Of a DNA stretch of 64,000 nt, positions 20,301-28,813 are shown piece by piece. The stretch is from Prevotella sp. E2-28 (GTDB taxonomy: Bacteria > Bacteroidota > Bacteroidia > Bacteroidales > Bacteroidaceae). The stretch is taken from positions 1,798,001-1,862,000 of the forward strand of contig NZ_CP091788.1 of NCBI RefSeq assembly GCF_022024055.1, in the 5' to 3' direction. The position numbers were made by a program, and so were the translations under genes. The notes beneath the pieces were generated by a model. The model was not told the DNA's origin. It ran no database searches and saw only the letters and a program-made list of their open reading frames with translations. Position 1 is the stretch's first letter. Each line of letters begins with the position of its first letter.

Positions 20301-20626
20301 TCCTTCAGTGTGCCGTTCAGATAAAGTTCCGTACCACAGTTCAAGGCCGTCTGTCCACCGAATGCCAGCAGAATGCCGTCAGGACGCTCTTTCTTGATGA
20401 TTTCTGTGACGAAATGGGTGTTCACTGGTTGGAAATACACTTGGTCGGCAATACCTTCCGAAGTCTGGATGGTGGCAATGTTTGGATTTACCAACACGCT
20501 CTTGATGCCCTCTTCGCGCAGGGCTTTCAGTGCTTGCGAGCCCGAGTAGTCAAACTCACCAGCCTGTCCGATTTTCAGTGCGCCCGAACCGAGTACGAGC
20601 ACCTTCTTAAGATTCTTTTTGTTCAT
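17366..20626 (-). CDS. carB: Carbamoyl-phosphate synthase large subunit CarB
   Basis: CarB makes carbamoyl phosphate from bicarbonate, ammonia and two ATP, feeding arginine and pyrimidine synthesis. The 1086-residue protein shows both ATP-grasp halves: KVLVLGSGALKIGQAGEFDYSG at the start and SVVVLGSGAYRIGSSVEFDW near residue 575, plus the allosteric MGS-like domain at the C-terminus (about 930-1080). It is slightly longer than the E. coli enzyme (1073). No carA lies beside it in the window; upstream is the unrelated GHL10 gene on the same strand with its own promoter. Confidence 0.97.
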   Translation of the reverse strand: MNKKNLKKVLVLGSGALKIGQAGEFDYSGSQALKALREEGIKSVLVNPNIATIQTSEGIADQVYFQPVNTHFVTEIIKKERPDGILLAFGGQTALNCGTELYLNGTLKEYGVEVLGTSVEAIMDTEDRDRFVKKLDEIELKTPVSHAVENMEDALKAAHEIGFPIMIRSAYALGGLGSGICPDEKAFKELAESAFTFAPQILVEESLKGWKEIEFECIRDANDRCFTVASMENFDPLGIHTGESIVVAPTCSLTEEQVKMLQEITIKCVRHLGIVGECNIQFAFNAVTNDYRIIEINARLSRSSALASKATGYPLAFVAAKIALGYTLDQIGEMGTTSSAYVAPSLDYMICKIPRWDLTKFAGVSRQIGSSMKSVGEIMSIGRSFEEMMQKGLRMIGQGMHGFVGNDHTKFENLDDELANPTDLRIFAIAQALEEGYTIERIEELTKIDPWFLERLKHIVDLKHELQKYNKLEEISDELLLEVKRCGFSDFQIARFVLKSKSTNMEKENLEVRKYRKQRGIMPSVKRIPTVASEHPELTNYLYFTYTHVPAFGNAEGENYKAAHDINYYNNEKSVVVLGSGAYRIGSSVEFDWCSVNAINTARKLGYKSIMINYNPETVSTDYDMCDRLYFDELSLERVLDVIDLEQPRGVIVSVGGQIPNNLAMKLHRQGVPVLGTSPVDIDRAENRDKFSAMLDKLGIDQPAWRALTSFEDVKEFVDKVGYPVLVRPSYVLSGAAMNVCYDDEELHRFLNMATEVSKEYPVVISKFMTETKEIEFDAVADKGEVVEYAISEHVEYAGVHSGDATMVFPAQNIYFSTVRQIKKIAYKIAAELNISGPFNIQFLAKNREVKVIECNLRASRSFPFVSKILKRNFIETATKIMLDAPYQRPDKSEFDIDRIGVKASQFSFARLQNADPVLGVDMSSTGEVGCLGDDLNEALLNALIATGYSIPKDAVLISSGGAKGKVSLLEPAQQLAKKGYTIYATGGTAKFFNDNGVKAIAVNWPDEAGDNVMDLISQHKVGLVINVPKNHTSRELTNGYKIRRGAIDHNIPLMTNVRLAKAFIEAFTAMTLDDVKIKSWQEYNN

Positions 20627-20656
20627 TTATTTTTAGGGTTTAAGTCAAATTGGTTG

Positions 20657-20664
20657 CAAAGATA
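20657..20664 (-). promoter_or_regulatory. -7 box of the carB promoter
   Basis: On the minus strand this reads TATCTTTG, 30 bp upstream of the carB start. Confidence 0.6.
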
Positions 20665-20754
20665 CTAATATTTATTGAAATTTCACGCCGCTATTTGCAT
20701 ATTTTTGCAAAATAAAGCGTCATTTGAATAGAACATTCATTTATATGCAGAATC

Positions 20755-22365
20755 TCAGCGCTTAATGCAGAAGAATCCTATGCGATGGTTACGCCCTTTC
20801 TTACCCAGTGAGCGAAGCTGATACAGTCCGTCGGGTAGGGTACTAACATCTATCAATTCTGCATAGGGCTGTATGGCTATCTGCTGTCCGCCAAAAGTCT
20901 CTATGATAATATATTCCGCATCGAGCACTGCACCTTTTCGTGGCAGTGCCACAGGACGTCCGTCGGTCTTGGTAATCTTCATTCTGGCATATTTCCCACC
21001 GGCGTTAATCAGCAGCTGCGCAGGCGTACTCTCCTGACCGTAGCGGTTCATGGCCGTAACAGCATAATTCATCCCGTTATTAGGCACCTGTATGCTGGTC
21101 TTCGTCAGTCGCATGGCCATCAGGTTCTCGGCCTTTGTGATATCCACTGGGAAGTCCTCGCTGGCATAAATATTATAGAAAAGGTATGGTGCATCGCTTG
21201 AGTCCATTGCTTCTGCCCATGAAAGTGTGTTGCCGTTAAGCGTTATTGATGCGGGCTCTGAGGGCTGTCGCTTTCCTGCCCACGTCATTGGCGGCACCAG
21301 TGCGGGCACGGCGTCGAATCGGGCACCGAAGTCGTAGATACCCTTCACATTGTCAGTAAAGAACTTAGAACGGAAGTAGCAATGTCCCAGTCCTAATTGT
21401 CGGCTAACGTACATCTGACGCTCCACCTGGTCAAGCGTCCATTTTCCCTCGCGAGGGTCCAGAAAATAGATGCCCAGTCCAGGTACAACGATGCGCCCTG
21501 CGCTCTGTTCCTTCCAGTCAATGGCGAAGGGATAGAAGTTATTCCCCTGGAAATACATCATGGGGAAGAGGGCATCCATCAGTCCGTCTTTCAGCCATGC
21601 CTGAGCGTCCTGACATACGGCGGTGCGGGCATTCCAGCCACCGGCACGATAACGTCGCAGGTCGTCATATTTACCTATGGGTGAGCACGATAGTTTCACC
21701 CAGGGCTTCTCCGTTTTCACCACCTTGTTAATCTTGCGCACAATGCTGGTGATATACTCCCTGCCTTGAGGACGACTCACCTTAATTTTCCACGTTTCCG
21801 GATAGCGGATATAATCCAGATGAATACCGTCAACGTCATAGTTCTTCACGATTTCCTCGCAGATAGAGGCGATATAGTCGCCTGTCTGACTCTGTTCCGG
21901 ATCCATATAGCCGTCCTCGCCAATCTTCTTGATAAGTTTTGGGAATTTCTGTCGCAACTGCTTACATCCCAGCTTATTCCATTTTCCAACGGGGATAGTC
22001 ACCACCCATGCGTGACATTCCATTCCACGCTTGTGACACTCGTCAATACACAACTGCAAGGGATCATACGAAGGGCGCTTACCAGGGTTGCCCGTGATAC
22101 ATCCGTCCCAAGGCTCAATGGCCGAGGGGTAGATAGTGGTACCTCTAACGCGTGTTTGAATCAAAACAGTGTTGATGCCTGATGCCTTCAACTTATCAAG
22201 GATATCTATAAGTTCGTTTTTCTGGGTATCGGCTTTATATGAGTGAGGCCAGTCTATGCCTCCTATGGTGGTCAGCCATACGGCTCTAACTTCATGCTTA
22301 GGTGACTGTGCCCAAGTCGTTACAAAGGCCAGTAATAGTAGTAGAATACAAAGATATTTCCTCAT
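20755..22365 (-). CDS. GHL10-type secreted glycoside hydrolase
   Basis: The 536-residue product begins with a signal peptide (MRKYLCILLLLLAFVTTWAQ). The catalytic GHL10 (glycosyl-hydrolase-like 10) barrel spans about residues 24-340: EVRAVWLTTIGGIDWP, GINTVLIQTRVRG, YDVDGIHLDYIRYP and LPMMYFQGN-like strands are visible. A fibronectin-III-like domain follows (about 350-450) and a C-terminal beta domain resembles secretion/sorting tails of Bacteroidetes. ATG 22365 was chosen over an ATG 60 bp upstream because it starts the signal peptide. GHL10 proteins act on polysaccharides, possibly peptidoglycan-derived glycans; the substrate is not determined. Confidence 0.85.
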   Translation of the reverse strand: MRKYLCILLLLLAFVTTWAQSPKHEVRAVWLTTIGGIDWPHSYKADTQKNELIDILDKLKASGINTVLIQTRVRGTTIYPSAIEPWDGCITGNPGKRPSYDPLQLCIDECHKRGMECHAWVVTIPVGKWNKLGCKQLRQKFPKLIKKIGEDGYMDPEQSQTGDYIASICEEIVKNYDVDGIHLDYIRYPETWKIKVSRPQGREYITSIVRKINKVVKTEKPWVKLSCSPIGKYDDLRRYRAGGWNARTAVCQDAQAWLKDGLMDALFPMMYFQGNNFYPFAIDWKEQSAGRIVVPGLGIYFLDPREGKWTLDQVERQMYVSRQLGLGHCYFRSKFFTDNVKGIYDFGARFDAVPALVPPMTWAGKRQPSEPASITLNGNTLSWAEAMDSSDAPYLFYNIYASEDFPVDITKAENLMAMRLTKTSIQVPNNGMNYAVTAMNRYGQESTPAQLLINAGGKYARMKITKTDGRPVALPRKGAVLDAEYIIIETFGGQQIAIQPYAELIDVSTLPDGLYQLRSLGKKGRNHRIGFFCIKR

Positions 22366-22382
22366 TTCTTTTGAATTTGACT

Positions 22383-22390
22383 GCAAAATT
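22383..22390 (-). promoter_or_regulatory. -7 box of the GHL10 gene promoter
   Basis: On the minus strand this reads TAATTTTG, 17 bp upstream of the GHL10 start; it is divergent from the cstA promoter. Confidence 0.55.
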
Positions 22391-22402
22391 ACGAAAAAAA
22401 GT

Positions 22403-22422
22403 GTAGAGTGAAGAGTGAAGAG
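22403..22422. repeat. Short GTGAAGA-type intergenic repeat
   Basis: The purine-rich stretch contains AGAGTGAAGAGTGAAGAG, a direct repeat of a GTGAAGA word. A related word on the opposite strand occurs upstream of ettA (27073-27100). Confidence 0.4.
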
Positions 22423-22434
22423 CAAAAAAATTTG

Positions 22435-22442
22435 TACCTTTG
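22435..22442 (+). promoter_or_regulatory. -7 box of the cstA promoter
   Basis: TACCTTTG matches the Bacteroidetes -7 consensus and sits 30 bp upstream of the cstA ATG. Confidence 0.6.
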
Positions 22443-22472
22443 CATCATCAATTCTAAAAATAGAACAAAGAA

Positions 22473-23936
22473 ATGATAACTTTTGTGCTGAGCCTTGTGG
22501 CTCTTGTATTGGGCTATTTTATCTATGGCCGCTTTGTTGAGAGAGTGTTTGGACCTGACGACAGACCTACGCCTGCCCTTGCCAAGGCCGATGGTGTTGA
22601 TTTCATGGTATTGCCTTCATGGAAGATTTTCATGATCCAGTTCCTTAACATTGCAGGCACAGGCCCCATCTTCGGAGCCATCATGGGTGCCAAGTTCGGA
22701 CCCTCAGCTTATCTTTGGATTGTTCTTGGATGTATCTTTGCTGGTGCCACGCACGACTACCTCTCTGGTATGCTCTCCATGCGTAACGGTGGTGCCAACC
22801 TGCCCGAGATTATCGGCAAGTATCTGGGTAATGTGCCTAAGCAGGTGATGCTTATATTCTCTGTATTCCTGCTGATGATGGTGGGTGCAGTGTTTGTGTA
22901 TAGTCCTGCTTCGCTGTTGCAGACGCTCTGCAAGGATTCTGGCGTAGAGTTCCTGACGAGCAGCACGTTCTGGATTGTCGTCATCTTCGTGTATTACATC
23001 ATTGCCACGATGATGCCTATCGACAAGATTATCGGCAAAGTTTATCCGCTTTTTGCCTTCTCCTTGCTGTTTATGGCTGTGGCCCTGATGGCCATGCTCT
23101 TCGTGAAGCAGCCCGATATCCCTGAACTCTGGGAGGGGGTAGGCGAGGCCTCGCTCACAGCGAAGAATATCTTCCCCTGCCTGTTTATCACCATTGCCTG
23201 TGGCGCCATCAGTGGTTTCCACGCTACGCAGAGCCCCTTGATGGCCCGTTGCATGAAGAGCGAGAAGATGGGACGCCCCATTTTCTATGGTGCCATGATT
23301 ACAGAGGGTCTGGTAGCACTTATCTGGGCTACGGTGGCCATGTATTTCTTCTATAACGAGCCCACACCAGGCTATCAGGAGATGGCTGGTGGCGAAAGCG
23401 TTATCAGCAAGGCTCCTGGCATTGTGAACATGGTGTGCGAGAACTGGCTTGGCGTGTTCGGCAGCATCCTGGCTATCCTCGGTGTTGTGGCAGCCCCCAT
23501 TACCAGTGGCGATACGGCGCTGCGCTCAGCCCGTCTGATTATTGCAGACTTCATCCACTTGGAGCAGAAGAGCATCCGCAAGCGCCTGTATGTGTGCATC
23601 CCCATGTTTACGGCTGTCATCGCCCTGCTCGTTTGGCAGATGGCTAACCCCGAGGGCTTCGACGTGATTTGGAGCTGGTTTGGCTGGAGCAATCAGACGC
23701 TCTCAGTCTTCACCCTCTGGGCTATCACCGTCTATCTGGTTCGTGCTGGCAAGAACTATTTCATCACGCTGATCCCTGCCCTGTTCATGACCACCGTCTG
23801 CGTCACCTACCTGTTCTCCGAGCAGGTGTTCAGTCTCGACCTTACCAATGCCACCTACATTGCTGCAGGCACCTGCGTGCTGGTATTCGTGTGGTTCCTT
23901 GTATGGTATTTGAAATTCAATAAAAAATCAGAATAG
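22473..23936 (+). CDS. cstA: CstA-family carbon starvation membrane protein
   Basis: This is a 487-residue polytopic membrane protein of the CstA family, members of which import peptides or pyruvate. The signature MIQFLNIAGTGPIFGAIMGA lies at about residues 49-68, followed by GCIFAGATHDYLSGMLSMR and, later, ACGAISGFHATQSPLMARC and GDTALRSARLIIAD. It is much shorter than E. coli CstA (about 700), as is usual in Bacteroidetes. The small barrel-protein gene follows after 13 bp. Substrate is inferred only from family. Confidence 0.92.
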   Translation: MITFVLSLVALVLGYFIYGRFVERVFGPDDRPTPALAKADGVDFMVLPSWKIFMIQFLNIAGTGPIFGAIMGAKFGPSAYLWIVLGCIFAGATHDYLSGMLSMRNGGANLPEIIGKYLGNVPKQVMLIFSVFLLMMVGAVFVYSPASLLQTLCKDSGVEFLTSSTFWIVVIFVYYIIATMMPIDKIIGKVYPLFAFSLLFMAVALMAMLFVKQPDIPELWEGVGEASLTAKNIFPCLFITIACGAISGFHATQSPLMARCMKSEKMGRPIFYGAMITEGLVALIWATVAMYFFYNEPTPGYQEMAGGESVISKAPGIVNMVCENWLGVFGSILAILGVVAAPITSGDTALRSARLIIADFIHLEQKSIRKRLYVCIPMFTAVIALLVWQMANPEGFDVIWSWFGWSNQTLSVFTLWAITVYLVRAGKNYFITLIPALFMTTVCVTYLFSEQVFSLDLTNATYIAAGTCVLVFVWFLVWYLKFNKKSE

Positions 23937-23949
23937 TTAATTAAAGATT

Positions 23950-24450
23950 ATGAAGAAAACAATTCTTACGATGGTTTGCGCACTGATGTTTGCGCTTGCT
24001 GGTAATGCTCAGACACAAGATCGTCTGCCCTTCGCTAAAGACAAGGTTTATGCCGCAGCCAGTCTGTCAGGTCTTGACCTCAACTGGAATAAGAACCAGA
24101 AATGGCACATGGATATGAACCTCAAGGGCGGTTATCTGTTCGAGGACGACTGGATGATCACTGGCACACTGGGCTACGACTGGCATAAAGTAGGTGCCAA
24201 CACCTTCAAGATGGGTGCTGGTCTTCGCTACTATATTGAGCAAAACGGCCTTTATGTTGGTGGAGGTCTGGATTATATCCACCAGCACAATTATGATGAT
24301 TTCATGCCTACCGTACATTGCGGCTATGCTTATTTCCTGAATCGTACTGTTACCATTGAACCTGAGGTGTACTATAACCTCAGTACGAAGGATGTTAAAG
24401 AATATAGTGGTTTGGGATTCCGCATTGGTTTAGGTATTTACTTTGAATAA
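23950..24450 (+). CDS. Small outer membrane beta-barrel protein
   Basis: The 166-residue product has a signal peptide ending NAQ (residues about 1-21) and alternating aromatic beta strands through to a C-terminal strand (RIGLGIYFE) ending in an aromatic-rich segment, as in eight-stranded barrels of the OmpA/OprF-like or porin-family type. It lies 13 bp after cstA and 14 bp before nadC, so it may be co-transcribed with them. No ligand can be assigned. Confidence 0.7.
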   Translation: MKKTILTMVCALMFALAGNAQTQDRLPFAKDKVYAAASLSGLDLNWNKNQKWHMDMNLKGGYLFEDDWMITGTLGYDWHKVGANTFKMGAGLRYYIEQNGLYVGGGLDYIHQHNYDDFMPTVHCGYAYFLNRTVTIEPEVYYNLSTKDVKEYSGLGFRIGLGIYFE

Positions 24451-24464
24451 AATAGAAAAAGTTT

Positions 24465-25349
24465 ATGTTAAGTGTTGAAGAACTAAATGACAAACTGATC
24501 GATCTCGCTTTTGCTGAGGATATTGGTGATGGTGACCATACCACACTGTGCTGCATTCCTGCCGATGCTGTAGGTGAATCGAAATTATTGATTAAGGAGG
24601 AAGGTATCTTCGCTGGCGTAGAAATTGCCAAAGAGGTGTTCCATCGCTTCGACCCAGAGATGCAGGTAAAGGTCTATGTTGAAGACGGCGCCCACGTTAT
24701 GCCTGGTGACATCGTGATGAGCGTGAAAGGTAAAGAGCAGAGTCTGCTGCAGACTGAGCGTCTGATGCTTAATATTCTACAACGTATGTCAGGCATTGCT
24801 ACAATGACACATAAGTATCAGCAGGCTCTCATGGATGCTGGCACTAAGACTCGTGTTCTTGATACCCGAAAAACAACGCCTGGCATGCGTATGCTTGAGA
24901 AGGAGGCTGTAAAGATTGGTGGAGGTATGAACCACCGCATCGGACTCTTCGATATGATTCTTCTGAAAGACAATCACATTGATTTCTGTGGAGGCGTTCA
25001 CAACGCAATCTCGCGTGCTAAAGCTTACTGCAAAGAGAAAGGTAAGAACCTGAAGATTGAGTGCGAGGTGCGTAACTTTAAGGAGTTAGAAGAGGCACTT
25101 GCTGAGGGCTGTGACCGCATCATGTTTGATAACTTTACACCCGAGGAAACGGCTCGTGCAGTTAAAATTGTTAATGGACGTGCAGAGACAGAGTCATCAG
25201 GTGGCATCACTTTCGACACGATGATTCCTTATGCAAAAGCAGGCGTTGACTTCATCTCCTTTGGTGCCTTGACGCATTCTGTCAAGGGACTCGATATGAG
25301 TTTCAAAGCAGCAGGAAGTGATAAACTTAAAATTACCCCTCGTTCATAA
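24465..25349 (+). CDS. nadC: Nicotinate-nucleotide pyrophosphorylase NadC
   Basis: NadC (quinolinate phosphoribosyltransferase) converts quinolinate and PRPP to nicotinate mononucleotide for NAD synthesis. The 294-residue protein carries FAEDIGDGDHTT at the N-terminus, LNILQRMSGIATMT, TRKTTPGMRMLEKEAVKIGG, HRIGLFDMILLKDNHI and ECEVRNFKELEEAL, all family hallmarks. It lies 14 bp after the small barrel gene. nadA and nadB are not in the window. Confidence 0.96.
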   Translation: MLSVEELNDKLIDLAFAEDIGDGDHTTLCCIPADAVGESKLLIKEEGIFAGVEIAKEVFHRFDPEMQVKVYVEDGAHVMPGDIVMSVKGKEQSLLQTERLMLNILQRMSGIATMTHKYQQALMDAGTKTRVLDTRKTTPGMRMLEKEAVKIGGGMNHRIGLFDMILLKDNHIDFCGGVHNAISRAKAYCKEKGKNLKIECEVRNFKELEEALAEGCDRIMFDNFTPEETARAVKIVNGRAETESSGGITFDTMIPYAKAGVDFISFGALTHSVKGLDMSFKAAGSDKLKITPRS

Positions 25350-25385
25350 ATAAAAGAACAGGGACTCTATTGAAATAATACAAAA

Positions 25386-27053
25386 ATGAAACGACAACTA
25401 CTTTTATCTGTTTTGACTATCGCCGCAACAGGAGCGATAGCTTGTACTAATTTTATCGTGGGTAAGAAAGCTTCAGTTGATGGTTCGGTAATCTGTTCAT
25501 ATAGTGCCGATAGCTACGGCATGTTCCAAGGTTTGAAACATCAGCCTGCTGCCAAGCATCCGAAGGGCTCGATGCGCCAGGTCTATGACTGGGACACGAA
25601 CAAATATCTGGGCGAGATCGATGAGGCAGAAGAGACCTACAACGTGATTGGAAATATCAATGAATGGCAGGTGACCATTGGCGAGACGACCTTTGGTGGA
25701 CGTGAAGAAATGGTTGACACAACAGGTATTATTGACTATGGTTCACTGATTTATATCACCCTGCAGCGTGCAAAGACTGCTCGCGAGGCTATCGATATTA
25801 TGACCTCGCTGGTAGAAAAGTATGGCTACTATTCTGAGGGCGAGACCTTCACGATTTGCGACCCCAATGAGGCGTGGATTATGGAGATGATGGGTGCCTT
25901 TGTGCCCGATTCTATCAAGAAGAGCTTGAAGAAATCGCAACTGAAGCAGCTGGGTCGTACGGTATGGGTGGCCCTGCGTATTCCTGATGATATGATTTGC
26001 GGACATGCCAACCAGAGCCGTATCACGAAGTTCAACATGAAGGACAAGTCGGGCGACGTGCGCTTCTCGAAGAACGTGGTAAGCTACGCCCGATTGATGG
26101 GCTGGTTCAGCGGTAAGGACGAGGACTTCAGCTATAACGCCGCCTACGCAGCTCCCGACTTCACTGGTCGTCGTATCTGCGACGCCCGCGTATGGCAGTT
26201 CTTTAATCGTTATGCCGATGGTATGGACCGCTATATTCCCTGGGCAGAGGGTCACGACAAAGATGCAGAGGTGATGCCTCTGTGGGTGAAGCCCAACAAG
26301 AAACTTACCGTTCAGGATGTAGAGACAGCTATGCGCGACCATTTTGAGGATACTCCTTTCTCACTCGATAACGACCTGGGGGGTGGTATCTGGGACATGC
26401 CTTATCGTCCCACACCTCTATATTACAAGGTTGATGGTAAAGAGTACTTCAATGAGCGTCCTGTATCTACGCAGCAGGCTGGCTTTGTCTTCGTGAGTCA
26501 GATGCGCTCATGGTTGCCTAGAGAGGTTGGTGGCTGCTTCTGGTTTGCCAATGATGATGGCAACATGGCCCCCTTCACACCTGTATATTGCTGCACAACG
26601 AAAGCTCCACGTCCCTATAACACCCCAGGTGCCGATGAGCTGAACTTCTCGATGGATAATGCCTTCTGGGTGCAGAACTGGGTGAGCAACATGGTGTATC
26701 CCCGCTATTCTATGCTCTTCCCCTCGCTGAAAGAGGTGCGCGACTCGCTGGATAATTCCTATTTCCGCGCTCAGAAAGAGGTGGAGGACAAGGCTCTCAC
26801 TATGGATGAAGCTGCCCGTACAAAATACCTTACAGCCTATACTGGCCAGAAAGCCGACCAGATGCTGGCACGCTGGAAGCAGTTGGCCACTTATCTTATC
26901 GTAAAATACAACGATATGACGGTGAAGCCTGAGGAGAACGGCAAATTCACTCGTACGAAATACGGACTGGGCGCTACAGTAAAGCGTCCTGGCTACTCAG
27001 AGAAATACGCACGCGAAATCGTAAAACAAACTGGTAAAAAGTTTGAGAAATAA
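25386..27053 (+). CDS. C69-family (U34) dipeptidase
   Basis: The 555-residue protein begins with a signal peptide, and the N-terminal nucleophile of the family is visible as Cys20/21 in AIACTNFIVGKKASVDGSV. C69 peptidases are Ntn-hydrolases that expose this cysteine by N-terminal processing and cleave dipeptides. Other conserved parts are NEWQVTIGETTFGGR, EAWIMEMMG and LTVQDVETAMRDHFEDTPF. Because the cysteine directly follows a hydrophobic leader, a lipoprotein assignment could be made by mistake; the catalytic role fits better. Location is probably periplasmic. Confidence 0.9.
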   Translation: MKRQLLLSVLTIAATGAIACTNFIVGKKASVDGSVICSYSADSYGMFQGLKHQPAAKHPKGSMRQVYDWDTNKYLGEIDEAEETYNVIGNINEWQVTIGETTFGGREEMVDTTGIIDYGSLIYITLQRAKTAREAIDIMTSLVEKYGYYSEGETFTICDPNEAWIMEMMGAFVPDSIKKSLKKSQLKQLGRTVWVALRIPDDMICGHANQSRITKFNMKDKSGDVRFSKNVVSYARLMGWFSGKDEDFSYNAAYAAPDFTGRRICDARVWQFFNRYADGMDRYIPWAEGHDKDAEVMPLWVKPNKKLTVQDVETAMRDHFEDTPFSLDNDLGGGIWDMPYRPTPLYYKVDGKEYFNERPVSTQQAGFVFVSQMRSWLPREVGGCFWFANDDGNMAPFTPVYCCTTKAPRPYNTPGADELNFSMDNAFWVQNWVSNMVYPRYSMLFPSLKEVRDSLDNSYFRAQKEVEDKALTMDEAARTKYLTAYTGQKADQMLARWKQLATYLIVKYNDMTVKPEENGKFTRTKYGLGATVKRPGYSEKYAREIVKQTGKKFEK

Positions 27054-27072
27054 CAATTGCGGTAGCAAATTA

Positions 27073-27100
27073 TTCACTTTTCACTAATCACTTTTCACTT
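27073..27100. repeat. TTCACTTTTCAC-type intergenic repeat upstream of ettA
   Basis: The 28-bp stretch contains the word TCACTTTTCACT twice with a short spacer. It fills half of the C69-ettA gap, and its reverse complement resembles the GTGAAGA words upstream of cstA. Confidence 0.45.
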
Positions 27101-27105
27101 AAAAG

Positions 27106-28803
27106 ATGGCTACAGTTGACGACAAGAAAGTGATTTTCTCGATGGTTGGCGTAAGCAAGACCATTCAGCAGAATCAGAAACAAGTACTTAAGAATATATA
27201 CCTCAGTTTCTTCTATGGTGCCAAGATTGGTATCATCGGTCTGAACGGTGCTGGTAAATCGACATTGATGAAAATCATTGCCGGACTGGACCAGCAGTAT
27301 CAGGGCAACGTGGTGTGGAGTCCAGGCTACAGCGTGGGATACCTGCCACAGGAGCCACCCTTGAATGAGGAGAAGACCGTAAAGGAGAACGTGATGGAGG
27401 GCGTGCAGCACGTGTATGATGCGCTGGCCGAATACGACGAGATAAACGTGAAATTCGGATTGCCAGAATATTATGAAGACCCAGACAAGATGGATAAGCT
27501 GATGCAGCGACAGGCCGAACTTCAGGACATCATCGACGCTACGGATGCGTGGAATATGGACTCGAAGCTGGACCGTGCGATGGCTGCACTCAACTGTCCT
27601 CCAGGCGACTGGAGCGTGAAGAACCTGTCAGGTGGTGAACGTCGTCGTGTAGCCCTCTGCCGACTGCTTCTTCAGAAACCCGATGTGCTCTTGCTCGACG
27701 AGCCTACCAACCACTTGGATGCCGAGAGCATCGACTGGCTGGAGCAGCACCTGCAGCAGTATGAAGGTACGGTGATTGCCGTGACCCACGACCGCTACTT
27801 CCTGGACGATGTGGCAGAGTGGATTCTGGAACTGGACCGTGGTGAGGGTATTCCCTGGAAGGGCAACTACTCAAGTTGGCTGGAACAGAAGAGTCAGCGA
27901 CTGGCATTGGAGGAGAAACAGGCCTCGAAGCGCAGGAAGACACTGGAGCGCGAGCTGGAGTGGGTGCGTATGGCGCCAAAGGCTCGTCAGGCAAAGGGAA
28001 AGGCTCGTCTGAACTCTTACGACAAGATGTTGAACGAGGAACAGAAGCAGAAGGAAGAAAAGCTGGAGATATACATTCCCAACGGACCACGTCTGGGCAA
28101 CAAAGTTATCGAGGCTTCGCACGTGTCCAAGGCCTATGGCGACAAGGTGCTGTTCAGCGACCTGAACTTCAACCTGCCACCAAACGGTATCGTGGGTGTT
28201 ATTGGTCCTAACGGAGCTGGTAAGACCACGCTCTTCCGACTGATTATGGGCTTGGAGCAGGCCGATGCAGGTACGTTTGAAGTGGGCGAGACAGTAAAGC
28301 TCTCGTACGTAGATCAGCAGCATAAGGACATAGACCCAGAGAAGAGCGTCTATCAGGTGGTGAGCCAGGGTAACGAGACCATCCGCATGGGCGGACGCGA
28401 CATCAACGTGCGCGCGTACCTTAGTAGATTTAACTTCAGCGGCGCCGATCAGGAGAAGAAATGCGGCGTACTGTCAGGTGGTGAGCGCAACCGTCTGCAC
28501 CTGGCTATCGCCCTGAAACAGGAAGGCAACGTGCTGCTGCTCGACGAGCCTACGAACGATATCGACGTGAACACCCTGCGTGCCCTTGAGGAAGGTCTTG
28601 AGGCTTTTGCCGGATGTGCTGTCATCATCAGTCACGACCGTTGGTTTCTAGACCGTATCTGTACGCATATCCTGGCCTACGAAGGCGACGGCAACGTATT
28701 CTATTTCGAAGGCAACTACAGCGAGTATGAAACCAACAAGGCACAACGCTTAGGACTGGAAGAGCCCAAGCGCGTGCGCTATCGTAAACTGATGGACGAA
28801 TAA
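27106..28803 (+). CDS. ettA: Energy-dependent translational throttle ATPase EttA
   Basis: EttA is an ABC-F protein that binds the ribosomal E site and gates the first elongation steps by ATP level. The 565-residue product has two ABC domains: Walker A GLNGAGKST (about 44-52) with signature LSGGERRRVAL, and Walker A GPNGAGKTT (about 367-375) with LSGGERNRLHLA. Between them lies the arm and P-site-tRNA-interaction linker (LEWVRMAPKARQAKGKARL, about 285-303), which separates EttA from drug-resistance ABC-F proteins. It is followed after 10 bp by the LysM glucosaminidase gene. Confidence 0.95.
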   Translation: MATVDDKKVIFSMVGVSKTIQQNQKQVLKNIYLSFFYGAKIGIIGLNGAGKSTLMKIIAGLDQQYQGNVVWSPGYSVGYLPQEPPLNEEKTVKENVMEGVQHVYDALAEYDEINVKFGLPEYYEDPDKMDKLMQRQAELQDIIDATDAWNMDSKLDRAMAALNCPPGDWSVKNLSGGERRRVALCRLLLQKPDVLLLDEPTNHLDAESIDWLEQHLQQYEGTVIAVTHDRYFLDDVAEWILELDRGEGIPWKGNYSSWLEQKSQRLALEEKQASKRRKTLERELEWVRMAPKARQAKGKARLNSYDKMLNEEQKQKEEKLEIYIPNGPRLGNKVIEASHVSKAYGDKVLFSDLNFNLPPNGIVGVIGPNGAGKTTLFRLIMGLEQADAGTFEVGETVKLSYVDQQHKDIDPEKSVYQVVSQGNETIRMGGRDINVRAYLSRFNFSGADQEKKCGVLSGGERNRLHLAIALKQEGNVLLLDEPTNDIDVNTLRALEEGLEAFAGCAVIISHDRWFLDRICTHILAYEGDGNVFYFEGNYSEYETNKAQRLGLEEPKRVRYRKLMDE

Positions 28804-28813
28804 GGCCGATTTT

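Noticed and set aside
25386..25460. Lipoprotein signal of the C69 peptidase
   Set aside because: The cysteine after the hydrophobic leader is the conserved catalytic nucleophile of the family.
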